A stretch of 64,000 nt of DNA from Streptomyces apocyni (GCF_009739465.1 NZ_WHOM01000076.1:51559-115558), one strand, 5' to 3'. Positions 35,116-43,478 are shown, counted from the stretch's first letter. The notes: generated by a model from the sequence alone, not told the origin. Translations and numbers: made by a program.

Positions 35116-35545
35116 CGTTAATCGCTCCTCAGAGCGGTCAGGCAGTAAGGGGTCGGTCCCCTCCCTGTCCTTCCGCAGCTTAGTCCCGCAAGCGGGGACC
35201 GCTCATTCCAACTGCCGACACCCGTCCATGGCCTCCTGACCCCGAACGCCGACAACTACTCCAACCCCATGGTCCGAGACGATGTTCCCGCAGGCCAGGC
35301 AGATACCCTCTTCGCCAGTACGCCGATGGCGAACGTGAGACGGCCAGGCCAGCGTGTCGCCCCTCCCCACTAGGAATGTCTTACCCGTTCCGACGGACAC
35401 TCCATGCGGCGCACCCCGGTTCCCTCCGCTACGGGCGAACAGGCTTGCGCCCTCGAACGCGCCCGTACGCCCCCATAGCGGACACCCTGTGCGTCCGTCA
35501 CGGAACTAAGCGTAACCATGGTGGCTTTCGGGAGTTGCTCCAGAC
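35116..35545. other. 430-bp divergent regulatory region of clpC
   Basis: This gap between clpC and the SCO3374-family gene contains the ClgR-type operator at 35318 and presumably the clpC promoter and a long leader. A 65-codon leftward frame at 35203-35400 is present but shows no ribosome site or homology that I recognise, so I do not call it. Confidence 0.7.
35318..35334 (-). promoter_or_regulatory. ClgR operator upstream of clpC
   Basis: Read leftward, GTTCGCCATCGGCGTAC matches the ClgR consensus GTTCGC-N5-GCGNAC. ClgR is the actinobacterial activator of clpP and clpC genes. The site lies about 200 bp before the clpC start, in the region expected to hold its promoter. Confidence 0.75.
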
Positions 35546-36166
35546 ATGGCCCACACCCCGCCCGCTTCCGTACCCGCTCCCCGCGGCCCGTTCCCCGTGC
35601 GCGACCCGGTGCGGCAGTGGTACGAGACCCAGCTGGGCTGGGCGACGGCGCCAGGGCCGCCCGTACAACTGCTGACGGGCCTACGGTTCGACGTCCTCCA
35701 GATGCCCGCCGAGGCCGGGTTCGCCGTGCTCCGGCGGCTCGGGGGCGCGCCGCCCGCGGGCCCGGTCGCCCTGGCGCGGCAGGGCGACGTGATGCGGTGG
35801 CTGGTCGCGGCGGGAAGCGCGGACGAGCTGCCGGGGCTGCTCGCCTGGCTGGAGTGGGGTTCGCTGGCGCTTGACCTGACCGCCATCGGCGCGGGCGGCC
35901 AGATCACGGCGCCAGCGCCCCCTGGAGGGCCTGTGCCGGTGCCTGGCTCGCGGGAGACCGCCAGGTGGGTGCGGCCCCCCGAGCCGGGGTGCGAGGTGGA
36001 GCCGACGCTGCCGGCTTTCACCGGGTTCGGACCGCGCACGGACGCGGGCGGGGGCGCCTGCGGCTCCGCGCGCACCGATTTCGTACGCCTCGTGGAAACG
36101 GCGGCGACGCAGTGCCACCGCGTCCGGCTGTCGCGCGGCTGCGCTCAGGCGTTGGCCTTCTCGTAG
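35546..36166 (+). CDS. SCO3374-family hypothetical protein
   Basis: This 206-residue protein is conserved in Streptomyces between clpC and lsr2 (from memory, the SCO3374 family). It has no membrane segment. The first 120 residues form a globular alpha/beta region (DPVRQWYETQLGWATAPGP, LTGLRFDVLQMPAEAGFAVL) reminiscent of the N-terminal part of bifunctional primase/polymerase-type proteins. The C-terminal part is Pro/Gly-rich, then ends in FVRLVETAATQCHRVRLS. Its 3' end overlaps the convergent lsr2 stop by 22 bp. The function is unknown. Confidence 0.82.
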   Translation: MAHTPPASVPAPRGPFPVRDPVRQWYETQLGWATAPGPPVQLLTGLRFDVLQMPAEAGFAVLRRLGGAPPAGPVALARQGDVMRWLVAAGSADELPGLLAWLEWGSLALDLTAIGAGGQITAPAPPGGPVPVPGSRETARWVRPPEPGCEVEPTLPAFTGFGPRTDAGGGACGSARTDFVRLVETAATQCHRVRLSRGCAQALAFS

Positions 36167-36480
36167 GCCTCGCGGATGGAGGCGGGAACGCGGCCGCGGT
36201 CGTTGACCTCGTAGCCGTTCTCCTTCGCCCAGGCGCGGATCTGCGCGGTGTTCTCGCTGCCACCAGCGGCCGCGCGCGCCTTGCCACGGCCACCCGAGGC
36301 ACGGCCTCCGGTGCGCCGGCCACCCTTGACGTAGGGCTCGAGCTGCCCGCGCAGCTTCTCCGCGTTGGCGGTGGTGAGGTCAATCTCGTACGTCTTACCG
36401 TCCAACGCAAACGTCACGGTCTCGTCTGCCTCGCCGCCGTCGAGGTCATCGACAAGAAGGACCTGAACCTTCTGTGCCAC
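36145..36480 (-). CDS. lsr2: Nucleoid-associated protein Lsr2
   Basis: Lsr2 is the xenogeneic silencer of actinobacteria. It bridges DNA and binds AT-rich minor grooves. The 111-residue product has the N-terminal dimerisation domain (AQKVQVLLVDDLDGGEADET, TYEIDLTTANAEKLRGQLEPY), a basic Gly/Arg linker, and the C-terminal DNA-binding helix pair with the AT-hook-like RGR in NDRGRVPASIREAY. I choose the GTG at 36480, preceded by AAGGGA; an ATG five codons upstream overlaps that ribosome site. The upstream region is unusually AT-rich, consistent with autoregulation. Confidence 0.96.
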   Translation of the reverse strand: MAQKVQVLLVDDLDGGEADETVTFALDGKTYEIDLTTANAEKLRGQLEPYVKGGRRTGGRASGGRGKARAAAGGSENTAQIRAWAKENGYEVNDRGRVPASIREAYEKANA

Positions 36481-36495
36481 GGGATTTCCCTTCAT

Positions 36496-36716
36496 CGATA
36501 ACTTCAGAGACCGGTGTCAACGGCGCGCCCGCCGCTGTTTCACCGTCTCCGGTTATATGGAGTACGTCCGAAAGCAAACCGCTTTTCTCCGGAAAACACA
36601 AACCCTTGGGGAGAAGAGGACGGCTGAAGAGACCTTGAAACGTGCGCGTTTCGGACATAGCTACCGCATCGCTGGTCGCTCGGTAACGGATCGGGAACGG
36701 GAAAGCGCGTAGTCGA
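36496..36716 (-). promoter_or_regulatory. AT-rich promoter region of lsr2
   Basis: This 220-bp stretch is visibly richer in A and T than its surroundings. A TATAAC-type -10 (read leftward, about 36557-36552) and TTGCTT upstream could form a promoter. AT-rich DNA is the preferred Lsr2 target, so self-binding is likely. The exact transcription start is not resolved. Confidence 0.4.
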
Positions 36717-37259
36717 TCACAGATGCAGAAGCATCCGACTGTTACCCAGGGTGTTGGGTTTCACTCGTTCGAGTCCCAGGAACTCGGCGACACCTTCGTC
36801 ATAGGAACGCAGTAGCTCGCTGTAGACATCTCCGTCGACCGGCGTCTCACCAATCTCCACGAAGCCGTGCTTGGCGAAGAAGTCGACTTCGAAGGTGAGA
36901 CAGAATACCCGGCGCACACCGAGCCAACGCGCTGTCTGCAGCAGCTTCCCGAGTAGCTGATGGCCCACACCGGAGCCCCTGAGCTCGGGGTTCACCGCGA
37001 GGGTGCGGACTTCTGCCAGGTCTTCCCACATCACATGCAGGGCACCGCAGCCGACGACCTGTGCGTTGTCGTCGCGTTCCGCGATCCAGAACTCCTGGAT
37101 GTCCTCGTAAAGCGTCACGGTCGCTTTGTCGAGCAGGATGCTTCGGCGGGCGTACGCGTCGAGGAGCTCGCGCACCGCCGCGACATCGCCGGTCCTCGCC
37201 CGGCGGATCGTGACGGCTTTGCCAGGGGCATCGGGATACGCGGGGAGCTCTTCGGACAT
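36717..37259 (-). CDS. argA: N-acetylglutamate synthase, short GNAT type
   Basis: This is a 180-residue single-domain GNAT acetyltransferase matching the actinobacterial short-form amino-acid N-acetyltransferase, which makes N-acetylglutamate as the first step of arginine synthesis without the kinase-like domain of classical ArgA. Visible motifs are VTIRRARTGDVAAVRELLD, VGCGALHVMWEDLAEVRTLA, the acetyl-CoA loop PELRGSGVGHQLL, and VFCLTFEVDFFAKHGFVEI. It lies 10 bp after the BlaI-type gene and is likely co-transcribed with it. Confidence 0.9.
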   Translation of the reverse strand: MSEELPAYPDAPGKAVTIRRARTGDVAAVRELLDAYARRSILLDKATVTLYEDIQEFWIAERDDNAQVVGCGALHVMWEDLAEVRTLAVNPELRGSGVGHQLLGKLLQTARWLGVRRVFCLTFEVDFFAKHGFVEIGETPVDGDVYSELLRSYDEGVAEFLGLERVKPNTLGNSRMLLHL

Positions 37260-37269
37260 GAAGCGGACG

Positions 37270-37722
37270 CTATCGCCCCGCGTCGCCCGCTGCCTCGTCG
37301 GGGCTCTCGGGAGTCTCGGAGGTCTTGGGGGGCTCGGAGGGCTCGGCGGTCTCGGACGCCTCGGGTCCCTGCACCATACGTACCGCGTCCGTGAGTGCTT
37401 CTCGTTGCTTTGGGGACATCATCCCGAAGAAGGCGACGAGCGCGGCGGCCTGGTTGTCGCTCTGCGACCAGGCCTCGTTCATCAGTGCGGCCGCGTAGGC
37501 GGCGCGGGTCGAGACCGCCTCATATCGATAGGCCCGGCCTTCCGCTTCCCGGCGTACCCAGCCCTTCTGATGGAGATTGTCCAATACGGTCATGACCGTC
37601 GTGTAGGCGATGGACCGTTCCTGCTGAAGGTCTTCCAAGACTTCTCGAACGGTGACCGGGCGGTTCCAGTTCCACACCCGCGTCATGACCGCGTCTTCGA
37701 GATCTCCCAATGGGCGAGGCAC
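37270..37722 (-). CDS. BlaI/MecI/CopY-family regulator
   Basis: This 150-residue protein starts at GTG. The N-terminal winged helix (PRPLGDLEDAVMTRVWNW, VREVLEDLQQERSIAYTTVM, then VLDNLHQKGWVRREAEGRAY) is typical of the BlaI family, and the dimerisation part with FFGMMSPKQREAL follows. The last 35 residues are a Glu/Pro/Ser-rich tail. No BlaR1-type M56 sensor protease is adjacent, so it is an orphan regulator. Linked, tightly spaced argA and a 7-bp inverted repeat upstream hint at self-regulation. The signal is unknown. Confidence 0.9.
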   Translation of the reverse strand: MPRPLGDLEDAVMTRVWNWNRPVTVREVLEDLQQERSIAYTTVMTVLDNLHQKGWVRREAEGRAYRYEAVSTRAAYAAALMNEAWSQSDNQAAALVAFFGMMSPKQREALTDAVRMVQGPEASETAEPSEPPKTSETPESPDEAAGDAGR

Positions 37723-37731
37723 AGCAGGAAC

Positions 37732-37763
37732 AATAGTGGGAGATGAGCCTCGGATGCACTATT
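37732..37763. promoter_or_regulatory. Inverted repeat before BlaI-type gene
   Basis: AATAGTG (37732-37738) and CACTATT (37757-37763) form a perfect 7-bp inverted repeat with an 18-bp gap, beginning 10 bp upstream of the GTG start. It is a candidate operator for the BlaI-type protein, although the gap is wider than in classic BlaI sites. Confidence 0.4.
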
Positions 37764-37777
37764 TGGCCAACAAAAAG

Positions 37778-37812
37778 GGCGTACGGCTCGAAAAGTGAGC
37801 GAGCCGTACGCC
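37778..37812 (-). terminator. Rho-independent terminator with U tract
   Basis: GGCGTACGGCTCG (37778-37790) pairs perfectly with 37800-37812 around a 9-nt loop, followed leftward by CTTTTTG. It ends transcription of the small membrane-protein gene just upstream on the minus strand. It is one of the few classical U-tract terminators in this window. Confidence 0.92.
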
Positions 37813-37833
37813 GCTGAGGTGCTGTGCGCTGGG

Positions 37834-38040
37834 TCAGGCCTCGCCGGGGCCGGTTGCCGGGGGCGAGGCCGCCGCGGGCTGGTGGTGGTGGACGTGCGCG
37901 GCGCGGGCGACGGCCGCGTCGACCGCGCCGTCCTCCTTGGCCTTGTTTGCGCCGCCCTGGGTCTTGACGATCGTCACGATCAGGCCGATGAAGAACGCGG
38001 CCATCACTACGGGTGGCAGGAGCGCGGAGACGTAGTCCAT
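37834..38040 (-). CDS. Small single-pass membrane protein
   Basis: This is a 68-residue protein with one N-terminal transmembrane helix (LLPPVVMAAFFIGLIVTIV) and a cytosolic tail containing a His cluster (AHVHHHQP) and Ala/Pro-rich end. It is followed directly by a strong terminator, and its ATG lies 14 bp after the upstream gene, so the two are probably co-transcribed. Small proteins of this type are conserved in Streptomyces at this locus as I recall. The function is unknown. Confidence 0.8.
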   Translation of the reverse strand: MDYVSALLPPVVMAAFFIGLIVTIVKTQGGANKAKEDGAVDAAVARAAHVHHHQPAAASPPATGPGEA

Positions 38041-38054
38041 GCCCTCCAGAGTAG

Positions 38055-38720
38055 CTATCCCGCGACGAGCTTCTGCGGCGGGGCGGGTCGCTCCGGGGCC
38101 GGTTCGCGCTCGGGGGCTGGCGTGGGGCCAGGGGCGGCCGGGCGGCGGCGGGGCGGGAAGGCTTCGGCCGGGGTGGGCACCGGGCGGGCGGGGGCGGGGC
38201 GGCTGGCCGGGGTGGGCTTCTTGGGGTCGGCGGCGGCCGCCTGAGGCTGTGGCTGTGCCTGTGCCTGTGGCCTGCCGCCGGGCAGGGCGCGCAGGTGGGA
38301 GCGGGACACCGGGACCGTGCGGCCTGCCAGCTTGGCGCGTACGGCCTGCTCGGCGAGGGCCTGGCAGTGGGCGAGCAGGGCGGCGGCGGCCGGGTTGCCG
38401 CGCAGGGCGCGGAGCGCGGCGAGGTCGTCGGGCTCCGGGCGGTAGCCGGTGGTCAGGGCGTCGGCGAGCAGGTCCAGGTAGCCGGTGGCGGTGCCGGGGA
38501 GCGCCTGCCGGTAGCGGGCCAGGTCGGCCAGCAGGAAGGCGCGGAGTCTGGCGCCCTCACGGACCGCCTCCTGGACCGATCCTGCGAGCCGCAGGCAGTC
38601 CTGGACGTCCTGGTCGGAGGTAGGGCTGGGGTGGAGGGCAAGGGCGAGGGCGCGTCGGAGCACACGCAGCTCGTCTGCGCTGAACGCCATGCCGCCGCGG
38701 GTTCCGTATGGCGTGGGCAT
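38055..38720 (-). CDS. Conserved hypothetical helical protein, Pro-rich tail
   Basis: This 221-residue protein has a globular helical N-terminal half (FSADELRVLRRALALALHP, DVQDCLRLAGSVQEAVREG, LLADLARYRQALPGTATGY) and an 85-residue Pro/Ala/Gln-rich disordered tail. No membrane segment or known motif is seen. Neither the ATG at 38720 nor the later ATG at 38690 (MAFSADEL) has a clear ribosome site. The first could be used in a leaderless message, as a TATCGT-like -10 lies just upstream. Confidence 0.75.
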   Translation of the reverse strand: MPTPYGTRGGMAFSADELRVLRRALALALHPSPTSDQDVQDCLRLAGSVQEAVREGARLRAFLLADLARYRQALPGTATGYLDLLADALTTGYRPEPDDLAALRALRGNPAAAALLAHCQALAEQAVRAKLAGRTVPVSRSHLRALPGGRPQAQAQPQPQAAAADPKKPTPASRPAPARPVPTPAEAFPPRRRPAAPGPTPAPEREPAPERPAPPQKLVAG

Positions 38721-38885
38721 GAAACGACGATACGCACTAATCAGACAAAACCCGCTGCACGTTCACTCAGTGGGCGCGGCGGGCGCGGGCCGCTGCTCGA
38801 CGATCCGGACGTGGAGGCGGTCAGGGCGGGCTCGACCAACGGGCCGCCGCTGGCCTTGGACTTCCCCCGGGGTGGGCGGCTGCGG

Positions 38886-39692
38886 CTAGTTGCGGGACAC
38901 GTTGCGTTCGTAGACCATGCGCAGCCCGATCAGGGTGAGCCAGGGCTCGTGCTCGTCGATCACGGTGGACTCGCCGAGGACCATGGGGGCCAGACCGCCG
39001 GTGGCGATCACCGTGACGTCGTCGGGGTCGCCCGTGGGGCCGACGAGCTCGCGGGCCATACGGCCGACGACGCCGTCGACCTGGCCGGCGAAACCGTACA
39101 GGATGCCGGACTGCATGGCCTCGACGGTGTTCTTGCCGATGACGCTGCGCGGGCGGGTCAGTTCGATCTTGCGGAGCTGGGCGCCCTTGACGCCAAGTGC
39201 CTCCACGGAGATCTCGATGCCGGGGGCGATCGCGCCGCCCGCGTACTCACCGCGCGCGGTGACCGCGTCGAAGGTGGTCGCCGTACCGAAGTCGACGACG
39301 ATCGCCGGGCCGCCGTACAGCTCTATCGCCGCGACCGAGTTGATGATGCGGTCGGCGCCGACCTCCTTGGGGTTGTCGGTGAGGATCGGCACGCCCGTCT
39401 TGACGCCGGGCTCGACCAGCACGGCGGGTACGTCGCCGTAGTAGCGGCGGGTGACCTCGCGCAGCTCGTGCAGCACGGAGGGGACGGTGGCGCAGATGGC
39501 GATGCCGTCGATGCCGTCGCCCAGTTCCTCGCCCAGCAGAGGGTGCATGCCCATCAGGCCGTTGAGCAGGACGGCGAGTTCGTCGGCGGTGCGGCGGGCG
39601 TCGGTGGAGATGCGCCAGTGCTCGACGATCTCCTCGCCGTCGAAGAGGCCGAGGACGGTGTGGGTGTTGCCGACGTCGATCGTGAGCAGCAT
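38886..39692 (-). CDS. coaX: Type III pantothenate kinase
   Basis: CoaX phosphorylates pantothenate, the first committed step to coenzyme A, and needs a monovalent cation. The 268-residue product has the ASKHA motifs: DVGNTHTVLGLFDGE at the N-terminus, GADRIINSVAAIELYGGPAI, VVDFGTATTFDAV and GGAIAPGIEIS. Its ATG shares one base with the nadC stop (TGATG), and it ends a five-gene coupled run whose other pantothenate genes are panC and probably the DUF2520 gene. Confidence 0.97.
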   Translation of the reverse strand: MLLTIDVGNTHTVLGLFDGEEIVEHWRISTDARRTADELAVLLNGLMGMHPLLGEELGDGIDGIAICATVPSVLHELREVTRRYYGDVPAVLVEPGVKTGVPILTDNPKEVGADRIINSVAAIELYGGPAIVVDFGTATTFDAVTARGEYAGGAIAPGIEISVEALGVKGAQLRKIELTRPRSVIGKNTVEAMQSGILYGFAGQVDGVVGRMARELVGPTGDPDDVTVIATGGLAPMVLGESTVIDEHEPWLTLIGLRMVYERNVSRN

Positions 39693-40729
39693 CAGACCTT
39701 CGCCTCACGCAGGTCGAGGCCGATGTCGAGGATCGGCGATGAGTGGGTGAGCCCGCCCACGGCGAGGTAGTCGACGCCGGTCTCGGCATAGGCGCGGGCG
39801 GTGTCCAGGGTGAGGCGTCCGGAGGACTCCAGCAGGGCCCGGCCCTGGGTGAGGGCGACCGCTTCGGCCGTCTCCTGGGGCGTGAAGTTGTCCAGGAGGA
39901 TCAGGTCGGCTCCCGCGTCCAGGACGTCGCGGAGCTGGTCGAGAGTGTCGACCTCGACCTCGATCGGCAGGTCCGGGAACCGCTCGCGTACGGCCTTGAA
40001 CGCGGCCGCGACACCGCCCGCCGCCACGACGTGGTTGTCCTTGACCAGGGCGGCGTCGGAGAGGGCCATCCGGTGGTTGACGCCGCCGCCGCAGCGCACC
40101 GCGAACTTCTCCAGGGAGCGCAGTCCTGGGGTCGTCTTGCGGGTGTCGCGGACCTTGGCGTTCGTCCCGTCGAGCACGTCCGCCCACGCGCGCGTGGCGG
40201 TCGCGATGCCGGACAGGCGGCACAGGATGTTCAGCGCGCTGCGCTCGCCGGTGAGCAGGTCGCGGGTGCGGGTGGTGACCGAGATCAGCTTCTGGCCCGC
40301 CGCGACCCGGTCGCCGTCCTCGACGTGCCGCTCGACCTCGAACTCGTCCGTGCAGACCACCGAGAGGACCGCTTCGGCGACGCGCAGGCCCGCGACGACG
40401 CCCGCCTCACGGGCCGTGAAGTCTCCGGTGGCGACGGCGTCCTCGGGGATGGTGGCGACGCTGGTGACGTCCACACCACCCGCCAGGTCCTCGGCGATCG
40501 CCATATGGGCGATGTCCTCGACCTCTACGGGGTCGAGCCCGGCATCGGCGAGCAGGGCCGCCAGTGAGGGGTCGAGGCCGCACTCCATGGGGTCGGGTCC
40601 GTCGGCCGCTAGGTCGCCTTCCGCCGCGCAGCCGCAGGCGTCACCGCAGCCGCCGCCCGGGTTCTGGGCGAGCGGGAGCTCGGAGCTTTCGGGGGTGCCA
40701 GGGGTGCTGGGGGCGCTCACTTCGGTCAC
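39692..40729 (-). CDS. nadC: Nicotinate-nucleotide pyrophosphorylase
   Basis: NadC converts quinolinate and PRPP to nicotinate mononucleotide in de novo NAD synthesis. The catalytic part shows DVTSVATIPEDAVATGDF, the phosphoribosyl motif DTRKTTPGLRSLEKFAVRCGGG, HRMALSDAALVKDNH and ILLDNFTPQE. I take the GTG at 40729, which overlaps the nadB stop as GTGA; a second GTG three codons later (40720) has better ribosome-site spacing. Ahead of the enzyme domain is a 60-residue extension with a cysteine cluster, GGGCGDACGCAAEGD, not needed for known NadC activity. Confidence 0.95.
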   Translation of the reverse strand: MTEVSAPSTPGTPESSELPLAQNPGGGCGDACGCAAEGDLAADGPDPMECGLDPSLAALLADAGLDPVEVEDIAHMAIAEDLAGGVDVTSVATIPEDAVATGDFTAREAGVVAGLRVAEAVLSVVCTDEFEVERHVEDGDRVAAGQKLISVTTRTRDLLTGERSALNILCRLSGIATATRAWADVLDGTNAKVRDTRKTTPGLRSLEKFAVRCGGGVNHRMALSDAALVKDNHVVAAGGVAAAFKAVRERFPDLPIEVEVDTLDQLRDVLDAGADLILLDNFTPQETAEAVALTQGRALLESSGRLTLDTARAYAETGVDYLAVGGLTHSSPILDIGLDLREAKV

Positions 40730-42474
40730 TGCTCCTGGGGCCTGGTGGGAGGAAAGTCGGGCGAGTCGGTGGTGTGTACGGCGAGGGTGCGGTCGGGGTT
40801 CAGGCGTACGACGATGTGGCGCCGCCAGTCGGTGTCGTCGCGCTCCGCGTGGTCCTCGCGCCAGTGGCAGCCGCGGGTCTCCTGGCGGCGCTGCGCCGCG
40901 GCGACGAGCACGCGCGCGACGCAGAGGAGGTTGGTGGTCTCCCAGGTGTCGGTGCCGGGTTCCGCGGTCTTGCCGTTCTCGGTGAGCTCGCCGCGGGCCT
41001 CGGTGTGTACGCGCTGGAGTTCGGCGTCGGCGTCGGCGAGGCTTTCGGCGGAGCGCAGCACTCCGGCGCCGGTGGTCATGATCCGCTGGATGGTGAAGCG
41101 GGCGGCGGCGGGGAGCAGGGGGTGGGCGGGCCGCTCGGGTTCCGGAGTGATGACCGGGGTGGCGACCGGGGCGGAGGCCTCCTCGCCTACGCGCGCGTGG
41201 GCGGCGATGTCGTCCGCGATGCGTTCGGCGTAGACCAGGCCTTCCAGCAGGGAGTTGGAGGCCAGGCGGTTGGCGCCGTGTACGCCGGTGCAGGCGACCT
41301 CGCCGCAGGCGTAGAGGCCGTCGACCGTGGTGCGGCCCAGCCGGTCGGTACGGACGCCGCCGGACGCGTAGTGGGCGGCCGGGGCGACGGGGATCGGCTC
41401 GGTCACCGGGTCGATGCCGTGGGCGCGGCAGGCGGCGAGGATGGTGGGGAAGCGGGTGGCCCACATCTCGGCGCCGAAGTGCCGGGCGTCCAGGTACATG
41501 TGCTCGGCGCCCTGCTCGGCCATCCTGCGCATGATCGCCTTGGCGACGATGTCCCGGGGGGCCAGTTCGGCGAGTTCGTGCTGGCCGAGCATGAAGCGGG
41601 TGCCGTCGGCGTCGACGAGGTGGGCGCCCTCGCCGCGTACCGCCTCGGAGACCAGCGGCTGCTGGCCCTCGGCGTCCGAGCCGAGGAAGAGCACCGTGGG
41701 GTGGAACTGCACGAACTCCAGGTCGCTGATCTCCGCCCCGGCCCGCAGCGCCAGGGCCACGCCGTCGCCCGTCGACACCGAGGGGTTGGTGGTGGCCGAG
41801 AAGACCTGGCCCATGCCGCCGGTCGCGAGCACCACCGAGCGCGCGTGGACCGCGCCGACGCCGTCGTGCTGGCCCTCGCCCATGACGTGCAGGCTGACCC
41901 CGGCCGCGTGGCCTTCGGCGTCCGTCAGGAGGTCGAGTACCAGGGCGTTCTCGACGGTACGGATCCCCCGCTCGCGTACCGCGTCGACCAGGGCGCGGGA
42001 GATCTCCGCGCCGGTCGCGTCGCCGCCCGCGTGGGCGATACGGCGCCGGTGGTGGCCGCCTTCGCGGGTGAGCTCGATCTCGCCGGAGGCCGAGGTGTCG
42101 AAGTGCGCGCCGGTGGCGATGAGGCGGCGTACCGCGTCGGGGCCTTCCGTGACCAGGAGCCGTACGGCTTCCTCGTCGCAGAGGCCCGCGCCCGCCACCA
42201 GGGTGTCGTCCAGGTGCTGTTCGGGGGTGTCGCCGTCGCCGAGCGCGGCCGCGATGCCGCCCTGCGCCCAGCGGGTCGAGCCGTCGTCCAGGCGGGCCTT
42301 GGTGACGACGACGGTGCTCAGGCCCGAGGTCGCGCAGCGCAGTGCGGCGGTGAGGCCCGCCACGCCGGAGCCGACGACGACCACGTCGGCGTCGATGGCC
42401 CAGCTGGGGGCCGGGGCGTGCAGCCGTATGCCGGTGCCGGTGCCGGTCACGGAGGTGCCGTTCAGGGGGCTCAT
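40726..42474 (-). CDS. nadB: L-aspartate oxidase
   Basis: NadB is the FAD enzyme that oxidises L-aspartate to iminoaspartate for quinolinate synthesis. The 582-residue product has the FAD motif DVVVVGSGVAGLTAALRCA, STRWAQGGIAAALGDGD, the active-site region QFHPTVLFL, the ALVSEAVRGEGA-type segment and RLASNSLLEGLVYAERI. It overlaps panC (ATGA) and nadC (GTGA). The partner quinolinate synthase NadA is not in this operon. Confidence 0.97.
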   Translation of the reverse strand: MSPLNGTSVTGTGTGIRLHAPAPSWAIDADVVVVGSGVAGLTAALRCATSGLSTVVVTKARLDDGSTRWAQGGIAAALGDGDTPEQHLDDTLVAGAGLCDEEAVRLLVTEGPDAVRRLIATGAHFDTSASGEIELTREGGHHRRRIAHAGGDATGAEISRALVDAVRERGIRTVENALVLDLLTDAEGHAAGVSLHVMGEGQHDGVGAVHARSVVLATGGMGQVFSATTNPSVSTGDGVALALRAGAEISDLEFVQFHPTVLFLGSDAEGQQPLVSEAVRGEGAHLVDADGTRFMLGQHELAELAPRDIVAKAIMRRMAEQGAEHMYLDARHFGAEMWATRFPTILAACRAHGIDPVTEPIPVAPAAHYASGGVRTDRLGRTTVDGLYACGEVACTGVHGANRLASNSLLEGLVYAERIADDIAAHARVGEEASAPVATPVITPEPERPAHPLLPAAARFTIQRIMTTGAGVLRSAESLADADAELQRVHTEARGELTENGKTAEPGTDTWETTNLLCVARVLVAAAQRRQETRGCHWREDHAERDDTDWRRHIVVRLNPDRTLAVHTTDSPDFPPTRPQEQ

Positions 42475-43478
42475 GAAGCGGCTCCGAACGTGAGAGGGAT
42501 GTTGTCGATCAGGCGGGTGGCGCCGACCCGTGCGGCGACCGCGAGGATCGCCTCGCCGGTGAAGCCGTCCGGGACCTCGGTGAAGTCGGCCGGGTCGACC
42601 AGGGCCAGGTAGTCCAGGACCAGCGGGGGCCGGGCGGCCGCCGCGTCGTCCAGTACGGCCCTGGCGGCCGCGCGAACCGCGGCCGGGACGCCGAGCGACG
42701 CCTGCGCGACCGCGTGCGCGTCGGCCGCGGCACGGGCCTCGCCGAGGGCGCTGAGGGCGACGGCGCGCTCTCGGGCCGCCGGGGTGGCCGCCGCGCGCGC
42801 GTGCAGGGCCTGCTGGGCGGTGAGCCGGTCGCGGCCCGCGAACAGGGCGGTGGCCAGGGCGAGCGCGGTACGGCGCTCGGCTGGCGAGAGGTAGCGGTTG
42901 CGGCTGGACAGGGCCAGGCCGTCCGCCTCACGCACGGTCGGTACGCCGACGATCTCCACCGGGAAGTTCAGATCGCGGACCATGCGGCGGATCAGGGCGA
43001 GCTGCTGCGCGTCCTTCTGCCCGTACAGCGCGACATCGGGGGCGGTGAGGTGCAGCAGCTTGGCGACGACGGTGAGCATGCCGTCGAAGTGTCCGGGGCG
43101 GGTGCGGCCTTCGAGGAGCTCGCCCATGGGGCCCGCGGAGATGCGGACCTGCGGCTCACCGCCGGGGTAGACCTCCTCGACCGAGGGGGCGAAGACCAGG
43201 TCGGCGCCGGACTGTTCGGCGGTCTTGAGGTCGGCGTCCAGGGTGCGCGGGTAGCGGTCCAGGTCCTCGCCCGCGCCGAACTGGAGCGGGTTGACGAAGA
43301 CGGTGACCACGACCTGCCCCTCGGGGCCGACCAGGTCGCGGGCTTCGCGGACGAGGGTCGCGTGTCCCGCGTGCAGGGCGCCCATCGTCATCACAACGGC
43401 CCTGCGGCCCTGGCCCTGTACGCGCGCGTGGCCGTGCGGGTGGAGGTCGGCGGCGGTGTGCGCCAGCGTGGTGGTCAT
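42471..43478 (-). CDS. panC: Pantothenate synthetase
   Basis: PanC joins pantoate and beta-alanine using ATP. The 335-residue product has the HIGH-type motif VMTMGALHAGHATLVREA, VFVNPLQFGAGEDLDRYPR, LLHLTAPDVALYGQKDAQQ and the KMSKS-equivalent loop LSSRNRYLSPAERRTALAL. The ATG at 43478 overlaps the stop of the DUF2520 gene (ATGA), which fixes the start; the open frame continues far upstream but only as a shadow. Confidence 0.97.
   Translation of the reverse strand: MTTTLAHTAADLHPHGHARVQGQGRRAVVMTMGALHAGHATLVREARDLVGPEGQVVVTVFVNPLQFGAGEDLDRYPRTLDADLKTAEQSGADLVFAPSVEEVYPGGEPQVRISAGPMGELLEGRTRPGHFDGMLTVVAKLLHLTAPDVALYGQKDAQQLALIRRMVRDLNFPVEIVGVPTVREADGLALSSRNRYLSPAERRTALALATALFAGRDRLTAQQALHARAAATPAARERAVALSALGEARAAADAHAVAQASLGVPAAVRAAARAVLDDAAAARPPLVLDYLALVDPADFTEVPDGFTGEAILAVAARVGATRLIDNIPLTFGAAS

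Noticed and set aside
35203..35400. 65-codon leftward frame in the clpC upstream region
   Set aside because: No ribosome site or recognisable homology, and it overlaps the ClgR operator; better explained as regulatory DNA.
36446..36658. 70-codon leftward frame overlapping the lsr2 start
   Set aside because: It overlaps lsr2 in another frame, lies in AT-rich promoter DNA and has no coding signature.
40730..41464. N-terminal extension of the nadC frame into nadB
   Set aside because: It reads as Arg/Pro-rich shadow sequence; the nadB gene covers it and a GTGA overlap fixes the nadC start near 40729.
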